Shown here piece after piece: positions 15,444 through 22,872 of a DNA stretch of 64,000 bases. The translations under genes were made by a program, and so were the position numbers. The notes beneath the pieces are model-generated. The model searched no databases and had not been told where the DNA came from. It saw only the letters and a list, made by a program, of their open reading frames with translations. How positions within the stretch are numbered: the first letter of the stretch is position 1; every line of letters begins with the position of its first letter. Origin of the DNA: RBG-16-66-20 sp040752005 (GTDB taxonomy: Bacteria; Pseudomonadota; Gammaproteobacteria; Burkholderiales; SG8-39); NCBI GenBank assembly GCA_040752005.1, contig JBFMFX010000022.1:4073-68072 (forward strand). Reading direction: 5' to 3'.

Positions 15444-16366
15444 AAGCACAATACCGGCGCGTCGCCTACTACCCGGGCTGCGCGCTCGAAGGCACCGGGC
15501 ATGCGTACAACCGCTCGACGAAGGCGGTGGGCAAGGCGCTCGGGCTGGAACTGGACGAGGTGAAGAACTGGAACTGCTGCGGGGCGATGGAGGTGAAGAA
15601 CATCGACCCGAAGGTGCAGACCTATCTTTCGGCGCGCGTGATGGCGATCGCCGCGAACGAGATGAAGGCGGGCGTGGTGATGGCGCCGTGCAACGGCTGC
15701 TATCACAACCTGAAGAAGGCCGAATACGACCTCGCGCACGATCCGGCCTCGCGCGAGGTGGTCGAGCGCCTGTCGCAGAAGGCCGGCCACGAAACCTACC
15801 GCGCCGGCACGCTCGAAACCATCCACGCGCTCGACTGGATCCGGGACGGGATCGGCGAAGAAGAACTCAGGCGCCGGGTGAAGAACTCGCTCAAGGGGCT
15901 GAAAGTCGCCAACTACTACGGCTGCATGTACACCCGGCCGCGGCACATCTTCCCGGAAAAGGACCGCGGCCCGGGAAGCGAGTCCACCTCCCAGCCGCAC
16001 TTCATGGACGACCTGCTCGCGGCCGCCGGCGCCGAGAACGTGGAATTTCCGCTCAAGACCGCCTGCTGCGGCGGCGCGCACACGCTCTCGGACAGCGACA
16101 CCTCGACGCGGCTGGTGCTCAACATCCTGCGCGCGGCGGAAGCGGCCGGCGCGGACGTGATCGCCACCGAATGTCCGACCTGCCACTCGGGCCTTGAACT
16201 GCACCAGGTGCGCGCCGAGAAGGTGTTCGGCGCGAAGACGAAGGTGGTGATGCTCTACTTCACCCAGCTTCTGGGCCTTGCGCTCGGGATCTCGCCGCGC
16301 CGGCTGGGGATCCACGAGAACGTGTCCGACGCGCTCGGCCTGGTGCGCGAGAAGGGCCTGGCGTGA
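15440..16366 (+). CDS. shdrB2: sHdrB2, second HdrB-type subunit with two CCG motifs
   Basis: HdrB-type subunit (308 aa) with both CCG regions intact: ...PGCALEG...NWNCCGAMEV...PCNGCYHN in the first half and YYGCMYTRP...TACCGGAHTL...ECPTCHSGLE in the second. These ligand sets hold the two non-cubane clusters of HdrB, so B2 is the more canonical of the two B subunits. ATG 15440 overlaps the shdrC2 stop, and the gene's own stop overlaps a GTG that opens the next gene. Together with C2 it forms the second half of the sHdr complex. Confidence 0.92.
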   Translation: MKAQYRRVAYYPGCALEGTGHAYNRSTKAVGKALGLELDEVKNWNCCGAMEVKNIDPKVQTYLSARVMAIAANEMKAGVVMAPCNGCYHNLKKAEYDLAHDPASREVVERLSQKAGHETYRAGTLETIHALDWIRDGIGEEELRRRVKNSLKGLKVANYYGCMYTRPRHIFPEKDRGPGSESTSQPHFMDDLLAAAGAENVEFPLKTACCGGAHTLSDSDTSTRLVLNILRAAEAAGADVIATECPTCHSGLELHQVRAEKVFGAKTKVVMLYFTQLLGLALGISPRRLGIHENVSDALGLVREKGLA

Positions 16367-16788
16367 GATCGTTCGACGACATCGAGCGCGACATCGCGGC
16401 CGCCGATTCGCCGGCGGCGCTTCTTGCGGCCGCCGAGGAGGTGCTCGAGCGCTGGGTGAGCGCGCGGGGCGGCGAGCCCGCGGCCGAAGAGGTGGAGGGC
16501 TTTCGGCTGCTCGCGCTGCACCGCCAGGGCGCGAAGGGCGTGCCGAGCTTCAACGCCTGCCGCGAAACCTGCCGCGAGATCGCGTACCACTACAATCTGC
16601 TGACCATGCGGCCGGCCGAGGACCGCGCGCGGCGCCTCGGCATGATGCGACTGCTGGTCACGCATCTTGCGCTTTTCGTGCGCGGCAAGCTGGAGGTGGA
16701 CAGACTCGGGGAGTTCTGTTGCTCCTCCCGCCCCCTGCGCCTAGAATCGCCCGCCAGCGAACAAGGAGAACACGCGCACCATGGCTGA
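16363..16788 (+). CDS. Unknown protein coupled between shdrB2 and lbpA
   Basis: A 141-aa protein starting with GTG 16363 (overlapping the shdrB2 stop) and overlapping lbpA by 8 nt, so it is translationally coupled on both sides. It is soluble and largely helical: DDIERDIAAADSPAALLAAA at the N-terminus, a central NACRETCREIAYHYNLLTM, and a GEFCCSSRPLRL segment near residue 118. The paired cysteines there, plus CRETC, give a possible thiol or metal site. I do not recognise the family. Position suggests service to LbpA or to docking of LbpA on sHdr. Confidence 0.75.
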   Translation: MRSFDDIERDIAAADSPAALLAAAEEVLERWVSARGGEPAAEEVEGFRLLALHRQGAKGVPSFNACRETCREIAYHYNLLTMRPAEDRARRLGMMRLLVTHLALFVRGKLEVDRLGEFCCSSRPLRLESPASEQGEHAHHG

Positions 16789-17236
16789 AGTCCGCGGCTG
16801 CCATTTCCCCGACGAACTTCTCTACGACGTCGACAACCACATCTGGTATCAGGAGCTGCCCGACGGCAACGTCAAGGTCGGCATGACGAGCGTCGCCACC
16901 GCGATGGCCGGGCAGCTGGTCGCGTTCACGCCGAAGAAGGTCGGCCGTTCCGTCGAGGCCGGCAAGTCCTGCGCCACGGTGGAGTCGGGCAAGTGGGTCG
17001 GCCCGGCGAAGTCCGCGGTCGCGGGCACCGTGGTCGCGGTGAACGAGGCGCTCGTCGCGAAACCGTCCCTCGCGAACGAGGATCCCTATGGCGCGGGCTG
17101 GCTGGTGGTGATCAAGCCGACCGACTGGGCCGCGGTCAAGGCCAGCCTCACACCCGGCTCGCAGGTCGGACCGAAGTATGAGGCGAAGATGGCGGCGGAC
17201 AACTTCGCCGGCTGCGCGCCCGCCTGCCCGTCGTGA
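16781..17236 (+). CDS. lbpA: LbpA, lipoate-binding protein of the sHdr pathway
   Basis: GcvH-like lipoyl-carrier protein (151 aa) dedicated to sulfur oxidation. The lipoylation site is Lys71 in CATVESGKWVGP, inside a barrel-sandwich hybrid fold; C-terminal NFAGCAPACPS adds two cysteines. Absence of any glycine-cleavage genes nearby and linkage to shdr genes separate it from true GcvH. The lipoyl arm would carry sulfur between sHdr subunits. Its modification probably depends on the nearby ligase (17953-19827) and the LipS-type synthases. Its stop overlaps the start of the ArsR-type regulator. Confidence 0.94.
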   Translation: MAEVRGCHFPDELLYDVDNHIWYQELPDGNVKVGMTSVATAMAGQLVAFTPKKVGRSVEAGKSCATVESGKWVGPAKSAVAGTVVAVNEALVAKPSLANEDPYGAGWLVVIKPTDWAAVKASLTPGSQVGPKYEAKMAADNFAGCAPACPS

Positions 17237-17616
17237 TGGAAGCTTCCACGCAGAGGTCCGCGGCGATCGCCGACATGAACCTGGGCGAGCTGCAGGCGCG
17301 CGCGCTGCGCGCCTCCGGCTTGCTCAAGGCGATGGCCAACCCGGTGCGGCTGCTGGTGCTCTGCCAGCTCGCCGAAGGCGAGAAATCGGTCGGGGAGCTC
17401 GAACGCGTGGTGGACGTGAGCCAGTCGGCGCTGTCGCAGCACCTTGCACTGCTTCGCCAGCGCGGCATCGTCAAGTTCCGGCGCGAAGGCCAGACCCTTT
17501 ACTACTCGCTCGCCGGCCCCGAGGCGCCGACGCTCCTTGCCGCGCTCTACGCGGTGTATTGCAGCAACGTGCGCCGCGCCGCCGCGCGGCGGCGCGGCCG
17601 CCGTAAAACCGCCTAG
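17233..17616 (+). CDS. shdrR: sHdrR-type ArsR-family persulfide-sensing repressor
   Basis: ArsR-family winged-helix repressor (127 aa). It has Cys43 in LLVLCQLAEGEKSV and Cys109 in LYAVYCSNV, 66 residues apart. The same spacing occurs in SqrR (Cys41/Cys107) and sHdrR (Cys50/Cys116), which form a tetrasulfide or disulfide bridge in response to sulfane sulfur. The recognition helix is SQSALSQHLALLRQ; the C-terminus is strongly basic (RRAAARRRGRRK). As last gene of the sHdr operon it is the natural local regulator. A dyad in the promoter at 10275-10303 is its candidate operator. Confidence 0.88.
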   Translation: MMEASTQRSAAIADMNLGELQARALRASGLLKAMANPVRLLVLCQLAEGEKSVGELERVVDVSQSALSQHLALLRQRGIVKFRREGQTLYYSLAGPEAPTLLAALYAVYCSNVRRAAARRRGRRKTA

Positions 17617-17975
17617 TCCGCCGGTTTCGCCACCGGCGGCGAGAGGCAGCCGACCAGCCGCTCGATCCGCGCGCGGTTGAATTCGTTCCACGCCGCGACG
17701 ACGCGGTTTTCCGCTTCCCCTCCGCCCGCGCCGGTCTCCAGCGCGTAAACGGCGTCGAGCAGCGCCTGGAGCGGCGCGGCGAGCTCCATCGTGCGCGCAT
17801 CGCCCTGCGTCCAGCCGAGGCGCATCCCGGCCTTGCGGAACGCCGCGGCATCGGCGGCGGTCCGGGCCAATTCCTTCAACCGGCGCAGGCGCGCCAGGTC
17901 CTCGCGCAGAAGCTGCGCGCGAAAGAGGCTCGTCTCGGTTGCGGCGAGCCGCTCAAGCTGATCGAGCAGCAGCAT
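17613..17975 (-). CDS. Small unknown protein downstream of the lipoate ligase gene
   Basis: A 120-aa soluble, helical protein (MLLLDQLERLAATETSLFRA at the start; a Gly-rich loop GAGGGEAENRV near residue 88). Its start lies 23 nt inside the end of the ligase-hydrolase gene, so the two are translationally coupled, and its stop overlaps the convergent shdrR stop by 4 nt. I do not recognise a family. The position suggests a partner of the ligase or of sulfur metabolism. The single cysteine is near the C-terminus (LVGCLSPP). Confidence 0.65.
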   Translation of the reverse strand: MLLLDQLERLAATETSLFRAQLLREDLARLRRLKELARTAADAAAFRKAGMRLGWTQGDARTMELAAPLQALLDAVYALETGAGGGEAENRVVAAWNEFNRARIERLVGCLSPPVAKPAD

Positions 17976-19827
17976 CCGGCCTCGCTCCGATGATCTCGCG
18001 AATGAAGGCGATCGCGGCCGCGAGCACCGTCTCGCGCGCCTGGTGCAAAGGATAATGGGCGCAGCCCGGAACGCAAAGCGTCCGCAGGCGCCCGGGCAGC
18101 AGGCGCGCGAGGGCCTCGAGCTGCGCCACCGAGAAGAACTCGTCGTCCTCGCCCTGGACCGCGAGCACCGGCGAGCGCACCTTCGCCACATATGGCTCCA
18201 GCCCCCAGCCTGCGCCCGGGCCTTGCGAGGTCCAGACCTCCACCAGCCGGGCAAAGAGCGCGTCGGTGCGAGCGCCGTGGTGGCGCGCAAGGCGCGCGCG
18301 CAGGTCGCCGCGCTCGAAATCCTCGATCTGCCGGGCGATTGCGGCGAGCGTCCTTGCTTCGCGGAAAAGATGCGGCGAGAGCGCGATCACGCCGCGCACG
18401 CGCTCCGGGTGCGCCCCGGCGTACGCGAGCGCGATGGACGCGCCGTCGGACTGCCCGATGAGGATCGCCTCGCGCACGCCCGCCTGCGCCAGCACCTCGG
18501 GGAGCGCCACCAGCGCCTCCTCCATTAGGTAGTCGCGCGAATAGGGCGGCGCAAGCGGTTCGGACTCCCCCGAGCCCCAGCGGTCGTAGGCGAGCGCGCC
18601 GCAGCCGGTCGCGCGCGAAAGCCGCTCGGGCATGTCGCGCCAGAGCCGCACGCTTCCCAGCGCGTCGTGAAGAAAGACGAGCGTCGGCGCGCGCTCCGGC
18701 GCCGGGCCCCGCCAGTGCCCGCGCAAACTGCGGCCGGCCGCGCGCAGCGTCAACTGCGCGAGCGCCTGCTCGATAACGGCGCGGAAATCGGCCGGCGCAA
18801 GGCCGACCAGCTCGCAACCCGAGCGCGCGAAGAACTGCTCGACCGCCTCGCCCGCCTGCGCCGCCGGAAGGCCGCGCAGGCTCGCCTCCAGGTCGAGGAT
18901 GGCGCGCGCCGGACTGACGAAGAAGTCGCCGGTGACGAGCACCTCGCGGATGCGCCGGCCGGGACCCTCGAGCCGGATGTCGGCGCGCAGCATTCCGCCG
19001 CGCCGCACGAGTGTCGCCGAAACCTGCGGCGCATCGGCATCGGGCGCATCGAGCATGCGCACGAACGCCTCGGTGCCGAACTGCTCCTCGAGCAGCCGCG
19101 CCGCGAGCCGCTCCTCCTGCTCGGTCGGCAAGCCCCATTCGGGCACGAGTCCCAGCTCCTCGCGAAAGCCGGCGAGCAACGCCGCTTGCACCTCGTCGAG
19201 GGCGGGCACGCGCCCCATCGCCTCGGCGAGCGTGATGACGCGCCGGCGCGCATCGTCGAGCTCGCGCCGCGCGAGCTTTTCCACCGGCACGCGCAGCACC
19301 TCGATCATGCGCGCCGGGTCGAAGTCAATGAGGAGCGTCCCCTGGAAAAAAAGCGTGCGTCCCTCGACGAGTCCCCCCGTGCCGCTCACCTTGCGGCCGT
19401 GGATCTCGATGTCGTTGCGCGGGCGGAATTCGGCGGCAACGCCGAGCGAGCGCAGTCCGGCGGCCGCGGCGCGGCAGATGCGCGCGGCGACCGTGGCGAG
19501 GTCGGCCCCGAGCGCGCCGCGTTCGAGCACCAGCTCCCAGCCGAGCTGACCTTCGTCGAGGTACAGGCCGCCGCCGCCGGTGATGCGCCGCCCGACCTCG
19601 ATTCCGTGCCGCGCGCAGTATTCGAGCCGCACCTCGTGCGACAGGATCTGGTGCAGCCCGACGAGCGCCGAGGGGCGAAAGCGCAGGAACCGGACCGTGT
19701 CGGGGATGCGCCCGGCCGAGTGCGCTTCGACCAGAGCCTGGTCGAAGGCGACGTTCGCCCGGCCGCCGCGCACGCCGGTGTCAATGACGCGCACCGGGCG
19801 GGGCACTCGAGGCGCGGATTCGTTCAT
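17953..19827 (-). CDS. Lipoate-protein ligase sLpl(AB) fused to an alpha/beta-hydrolase
   Basis: A 624-aa fusion. Residues 1-265 form an LplA-type ligase catalytic domain, with the lipoyl-AMP site RRITGGGGLYLDEGQL (80-95) and the conserved lysine in IHGRKVSGTGG (Lys146). Residues about 266-360 resemble the LplB/C-terminal accessory domain. Residues about 378-612 are an alpha/beta-hydrolase: LVFLHDALGSVRLW, nucleophile elbow IGQSDGAS (Ser460), Asp562 in VQGEDDEFFS and His591 in PGCAHYPLH. Linked to lbpA and the LipS-type genes, the ligase part is likely the sLpl(AB) that loads LbpA with octanoate or lipoate. The hydrolase may release acyl or lipoyl groups from a donor, which is inference. Start chosen at ATG 19827, 14 nt after the SDR stop. 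Confidence 0.85.
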   Translation of the reverse strand: MNESAPRVPRPVRVIDTGVRGGRANVAFDQALVEAHSAGRIPDTVRFLRFRPSALVGLHQILSHEVRLEYCARHGIEVGRRITGGGGLYLDEGQLGWELVLERGALGADLATVAARICRAAAAGLRSLGVAAEFRPRNDIEIHGRKVSGTGGLVEGRTLFFQGTLLIDFDPARMIEVLRVPVEKLARRELDDARRRVITLAEAMGRVPALDEVQAALLAGFREELGLVPEWGLPTEQEERLAARLLEEQFGTEAFVRMLDAPDADAPQVSATLVRRGGMLRADIRLEGPGRRIREVLVTGDFFVSPARAILDLEASLRGLPAAQAGEAVEQFFARSGCELVGLAPADFRAVIEQALAQLTLRAAGRSLRGHWRGPAPERAPTLVFLHDALGSVRLWRDMPERLSRATGCGALAYDRWGSGESEPLAPPYSRDYLMEEALVALPEVLAQAGVREAILIGQSDGASIALAYAGAHPERVRGVIALSPHLFREARTLAAIARQIEDFERGDLRARLARHHGARTDALFARLVEVWTSQGPGAGWGLEPYVAKVRSPVLAVQGEDDEFFSVAQLEALARLLPGRLRTLCVPGCAHYPLHQARETVLAAAIAFIREIIGARPDAAARSA

Positions 19828-19841
19828 CTGCGCGCCTCGCG

Positions 19842-20621
19842 CTAGAACGTTCCCGGATACGCGCCGCCGTCCATGAGCAGGTTCTGGCCGGTGATGTAGC
19901 CGGCGTGCACACTGGCGAGGAACGCGCACGCCGCGCCGAACTCTTCGATCGTGCCGAAGCGCTTCGCGGGAATCGCCTGCTCCAGCGCCGCCTTCACCTC
20001 CTCAACGGTCTTTCCCTGCCGGCGTGCGTTGAACTCGGTGGTGTTCTTCAGGCGGTCGGTCCAGAAGCGCCCGGGAAGCAGGTTGTTGATCGTGACGTTG
20101 TGCTGCGCGACCTGTCGCGCGAGCCCGGCGACGAACCCGGTAAGCCCTGCGCGCGCGCCGTTGGAAAGGCCCAGCTCGGCGATCGGCGCCTTCACCGCGC
20201 CGGAGGTGATATTGAGGATGCGGCCGAACTTGCGCGCGATCATGCCGTCGAGCGTGGCGCGGATCATCTCGATCGGCGCGAGCATGTTGGCATCGAGCGC
20301 CTTCAGCCAGTCTTCGCGCGTCCACTCGCGGAAGTCCCCCGGCGGCGGACCGCCGGCGTTGTTGACGAGGATGTCGGGCTCGGGGCATGCCGCGAGCGCT
20401 GCGGCACGCCCCTCGGGCGTGGCGATGTCGCCCGCGACTGCCGTCACCTTCACGCCGGTGCTTTTGCGGATCTCCTCGGCGGTTGCCTGCAGCGCCTCGC
20501 GGCCGCGTGCGGTGATGACGAGATCGACGCCCTCGCGCGCGAGCGCCAGCGCGCAGCCCTTGCCGAGCCCCTTCGAAGCGGCACAGACGAGCGCCTGCCT
20601 GCCGCGAATTCCCAAGTCCAT
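19842..20621 (-). CDS. Short-chain dehydrogenase/reductase
   Basis: SDR of 259 aa. The cofactor region is ALVCAASKGLGKGCALAL, with NNAGG and the C-terminal ITGQNLLMDGGAY typical of classical or divergent FabG-like members. The catalytic area is unusual: ITSGAVKAPIAELGLSNGARAG, where the expected YxxxK appears as SNGAR, so the active-site Tyr and Lys are not evident. Such Tyr-less SDRs exist in this COG group, and function is unclear. AGGAG precedes the ATG. It is first in a minus-strand operon with the lipoate-ligase fusion. Confidence 0.8.
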   Translation of the reverse strand: MDLGIRGRQALVCAASKGLGKGCALALAREGVDLVITARGREALQATAEEIRKSTGVKVTAVAGDIATPEGRAAALAACPEPDILVNNAGGPPPGDFREWTREDWLKALDANMLAPIEMIRATLDGMIARKFGRILNITSGAVKAPIAELGLSNGARAGLTGFVAGLARQVAQHNVTINNLLPGRFWTDRLKNTTEFNARRQGKTVEEVKAALEQAIPAKRFGTIEEFGAACAFLASVHAGYITGQNLLMDGGAYPGTF

Positions 20622-20643
20622 GTGCGATCTCCTTTGCCGGTGG

Positions 20644-22125
20644 CTACCGCCGCTTGCCGAGAATCGAGCCGAGCACGCCGCGCAGCACCTGCCGGCCCAG
20701 CTCCGAGCCGATGGCGCGCGCGGCGCTCTGCACGGCGGATTCGAGGACGCCTTTCGACTGCCTGCCGCCACGCGGGCCGGTGCGTCCGAAGAGAATCTCC
20801 CTGAGCACGCCGGCGGCGGGCTTCGCCGATTCCGGCGCGCCTTCCTGGCGCTCGGCCGCGCGGCCCTTCAGCTTCTCGTACGCCGATTCCCGGTCCACCG
20901 CCTTGTCGTACTTGCCGGCAAGAGGCGAGGCGGCGATGAGGCTTCTTCGGTCGGCCTCCGAAATCGGGCCGAGGTGGCTCGCGGGCGGCACGACGAGCGC
21001 ACGCTCGACGACCGACGGCCTGCCCTTTTCGTCGAGGAAGGACACCAGCGCCTCGCCCACCGCCAGCTCGGTGATCGCGCGCTCGACGTCGAGCCCGGGA
21101 TTCGCGCGCAGCGTGCTCGCCGCCGCCTTCACCGCCTTCTGGTCGCGCGGGGTGAAGGCACGCAGCGCGTGCTGCACCCGGTTGCCGAGTTGTCCCAGCA
21201 CCGACTCCGGGATGTCGAGCGGATTCTGCGTGACGAAATACACGCCCACGCCCCGGGAGCGGATGAGCCGCACCACTTGCTCGATTTTGTCAAGGAGCGC
21301 CTTCGGCGCCTCGTCGAAAAGCAGATGCGCCTCGTCGAAGAAAAAGACGAGCTTCGGCTTTTCCGCATCGCCCACTTCCGGCAGGTGCTCGAACAGCTCG
21401 GCGAGCAGCCACAGCAGGAACGTGCTGTAGAGCCGGGGCGAATTCATCAGTTTATCGGCGGCGAGGATATTGACGACGCCCCGGCCGCCGCTCGTGCGCA
21501 TCAAATCCGCGATGTCGAACATCGGCTCGCCGAAGAAACGGTCCGCGCCCTGGCTCTCCAGCGCAAGGAGCCCCCTCTGGATCGCGCCGATCGAGGCGGC
21601 GGAGATATTGCCGTACTCGGTGGTGAACTGCGCCGCGTTCTCGCCGGCGAATTGCAGCATCGCGCGCAGGTCCTTGGCGTCCAGGAGCAGCAGCCCGGAA
21701 TCGTCGGCGATCTTGAACACGAGGTTGAGCACGCCCTCCTGCACCGGGTTCAGGCCGAGCATGCGCGCAAGGAGCAGCGGCCCCATGTCGGAAATCGTCG
21801 CCCGCACCGGGTGGCCCTGCTCGCCGAAGACGTCCCAGAACGCGACCGGACACGCTTCCCACCGCGGCTCGATCCTGAGCTTCCTGAACCTTTCCACTAC
21901 CTTCGGGTTGTCGCCGCCGGGCTGCGCGAGTCCGCTCAGGTCGCCCTTGATGTCGGCCAAGAACACCGGCACGCCGATCGCGGAGAACGCGTGCGCCATC
22001 GTCTGCAGCGTCACGGTCTTGCCGGTGCCGGTCGCGCCGGCGATCAGCCCGTGGCGGTTGGCGAGCGCCGGCAGGAGGTGGAGCGCGGTCTTTCCGGCCT
22101 TGGCGATGAGAAGCGGCGCGGCCAT
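20644..22125 (-). CDS. HerA/YjgR-type ATPase (DUF853)
   Basis: FtsK/HerA-superfamily P-loop ATPase of 493 aa resembling E. coli YjgR. Walker A GLIAGATGTGKTVTLQT is at about residues 27-43; Walker B is KLVFFFDEAHLLFDEAP, followed by GVGVYFVTQNPLDIPESVLGQLGNR, a sensor-like motif. The C-terminus carries a basic glycine-rich tail. The cellular role of this family is poorly known. ATG 22125 is divergent from yebC with only 18 bp between the two starts, so their promoters must overlap. Confidence 0.85.
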   Translation of the reverse strand: MAAPLLIAKAGKTALHLLPALANRHGLIAGATGTGKTVTLQTMAHAFSAIGVPVFLADIKGDLSGLAQPGGDNPKVVERFRKLRIEPRWEACPVAFWDVFGEQGHPVRATISDMGPLLLARMLGLNPVQEGVLNLVFKIADDSGLLLLDAKDLRAMLQFAGENAAQFTTEYGNISAASIGAIQRGLLALESQGADRFFGEPMFDIADLMRTSGGRGVVNILAADKLMNSPRLYSTFLLWLLAELFEHLPEVGDAEKPKLVFFFDEAHLLFDEAPKALLDKIEQVVRLIRSRGVGVYFVTQNPLDIPESVLGQLGNRVQHALRAFTPRDQKAVKAAASTLRANPGLDVERAITELAVGEALVSFLDEKGRPSVVERALVVPPASHLGPISEADRRSLIAASPLAGKYDKAVDRESAYEKLKGRAAERQEGAPESAKPAAGVLREILFGRTGPRGGRQSKGVLESAVQSAARAIGSELGRQVLRGVLGSILGKRR

Positions 22126-22131
22126 GGGCAG

Positions 22132-22137
22132 TAAAAT
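22132..22137 (+). promoter_or_regulatory. -10 box immediately before yebC
   Basis: TAAAAT ends 6 nt before the yebC ATG. If used, transcription would begin at or very near the start codon, giving a leaderless or near-leaderless message. No Shine-Dalgarno sequence is visible. Confidence 0.4.
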
Positions 22138-22143
22138 TATGGC

Positions 22144-22872
22144 ATGGCGGGTCACAGCAAATGGGCGAACATCAAGCACCGCAAGGCCGCGGCCGACGCG
22201 AAGAAGGGCAAGATCTTCACGCGACTGATCCGCGAGATCACGGTGGCGGCGAAACTGGGCGGCGGCGACCCGGGCTCGAATCCGCGGCTGCGTCTCGCCC
22301 TCGAGAAGGCGCGCGACGCCAATCTCTCGAAAGACAGCATCCAGCGCGCGATCCAGCGCGGCACCGGCGAGCTGGAGGGAGCCGCCTACGAGGAGGTGCG
22401 CTACGAAGGCTACGGGCCGGGGGGCGCCGCGGTGATGGTGGACTGCCTGACCGACAACCGCACCCGCACGGTGGCCGAGGTACGGCACGCCTTCACCAAG
22501 CACGGCGGCAACCTCGGCGCCGACGGGTCGGTCGCGTACCTGTTCCGGCATTGCGGCCAGTTCGTGTTCGCGCCCGGCACGCCGGAGGACAAGGTGATGG
22601 AGGCGGCGCTGGAGGCCGGCGCCGATGACGTGGTCACGAACGACGACGGTTCGATCGAGGTGATCTGCGCGCCGGCCGACTTCGAAAGCGTGAAGGCGGC
22701 CCTGGAGAAGGCGGGCCTGAAGCCGGAGCTTGCCGAAATCACCATGAAGGCGCTCAACGAGGTGGAGCTCGGGGGCGAGGAGGCGGCGCGCATGCGGCGG
22801 CTGCTCGATGCGCTGGAGGCGCTCGACGACGTGCAGAACGTCTATACCAGCGCCGCGCTCGAAGCGGCGTGA
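22144..22872 (+). CDS. yebC: YebC/PmpR-family protein
   Basis: Protein of 242 aa that begins with the hallmark MAGHSKWANIKHRKAAADAKKG (first 20 residues diagnostic). Members are described as transcriptional regulators and more recently as factors that help ribosomes through proline-rich stretches. The characteristic NPRLRLALEKARDANL, KDSIQRAIQRG and YEGYGPGG motifs are all present and full length. It opens the yebC-ruvC-ruvA-ruvB group, its stop overlapping the ruvC GTG. Cytoplasmic. Confidence 0.96.
   Translation: MAGHSKWANIKHRKAAADAKKGKIFTRLIREITVAAKLGGGDPGSNPRLRLALEKARDANLSKDSIQRAIQRGTGELEGAAYEEVRYEGYGPGGAAVMVDCLTDNRTRTVAEVRHAFTKHGGNLGADGSVAYLFRHCGQFVFAPGTPEDKVMEAALEAGADDVVTNDDGSIEVICAPADFESVKAALEKAGLKPELAEITMKALNEVELGGEEAARMRRLLDALEALDDVQNVYTSAALEAA

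Noticed and set aside
16781..17236. LbpA considered as GcvH of the glycine cleavage system
   Set aside because: No gcvT, gcvP or lpd nearby; it lies inside the shdr operon and is longer than typical GcvH.
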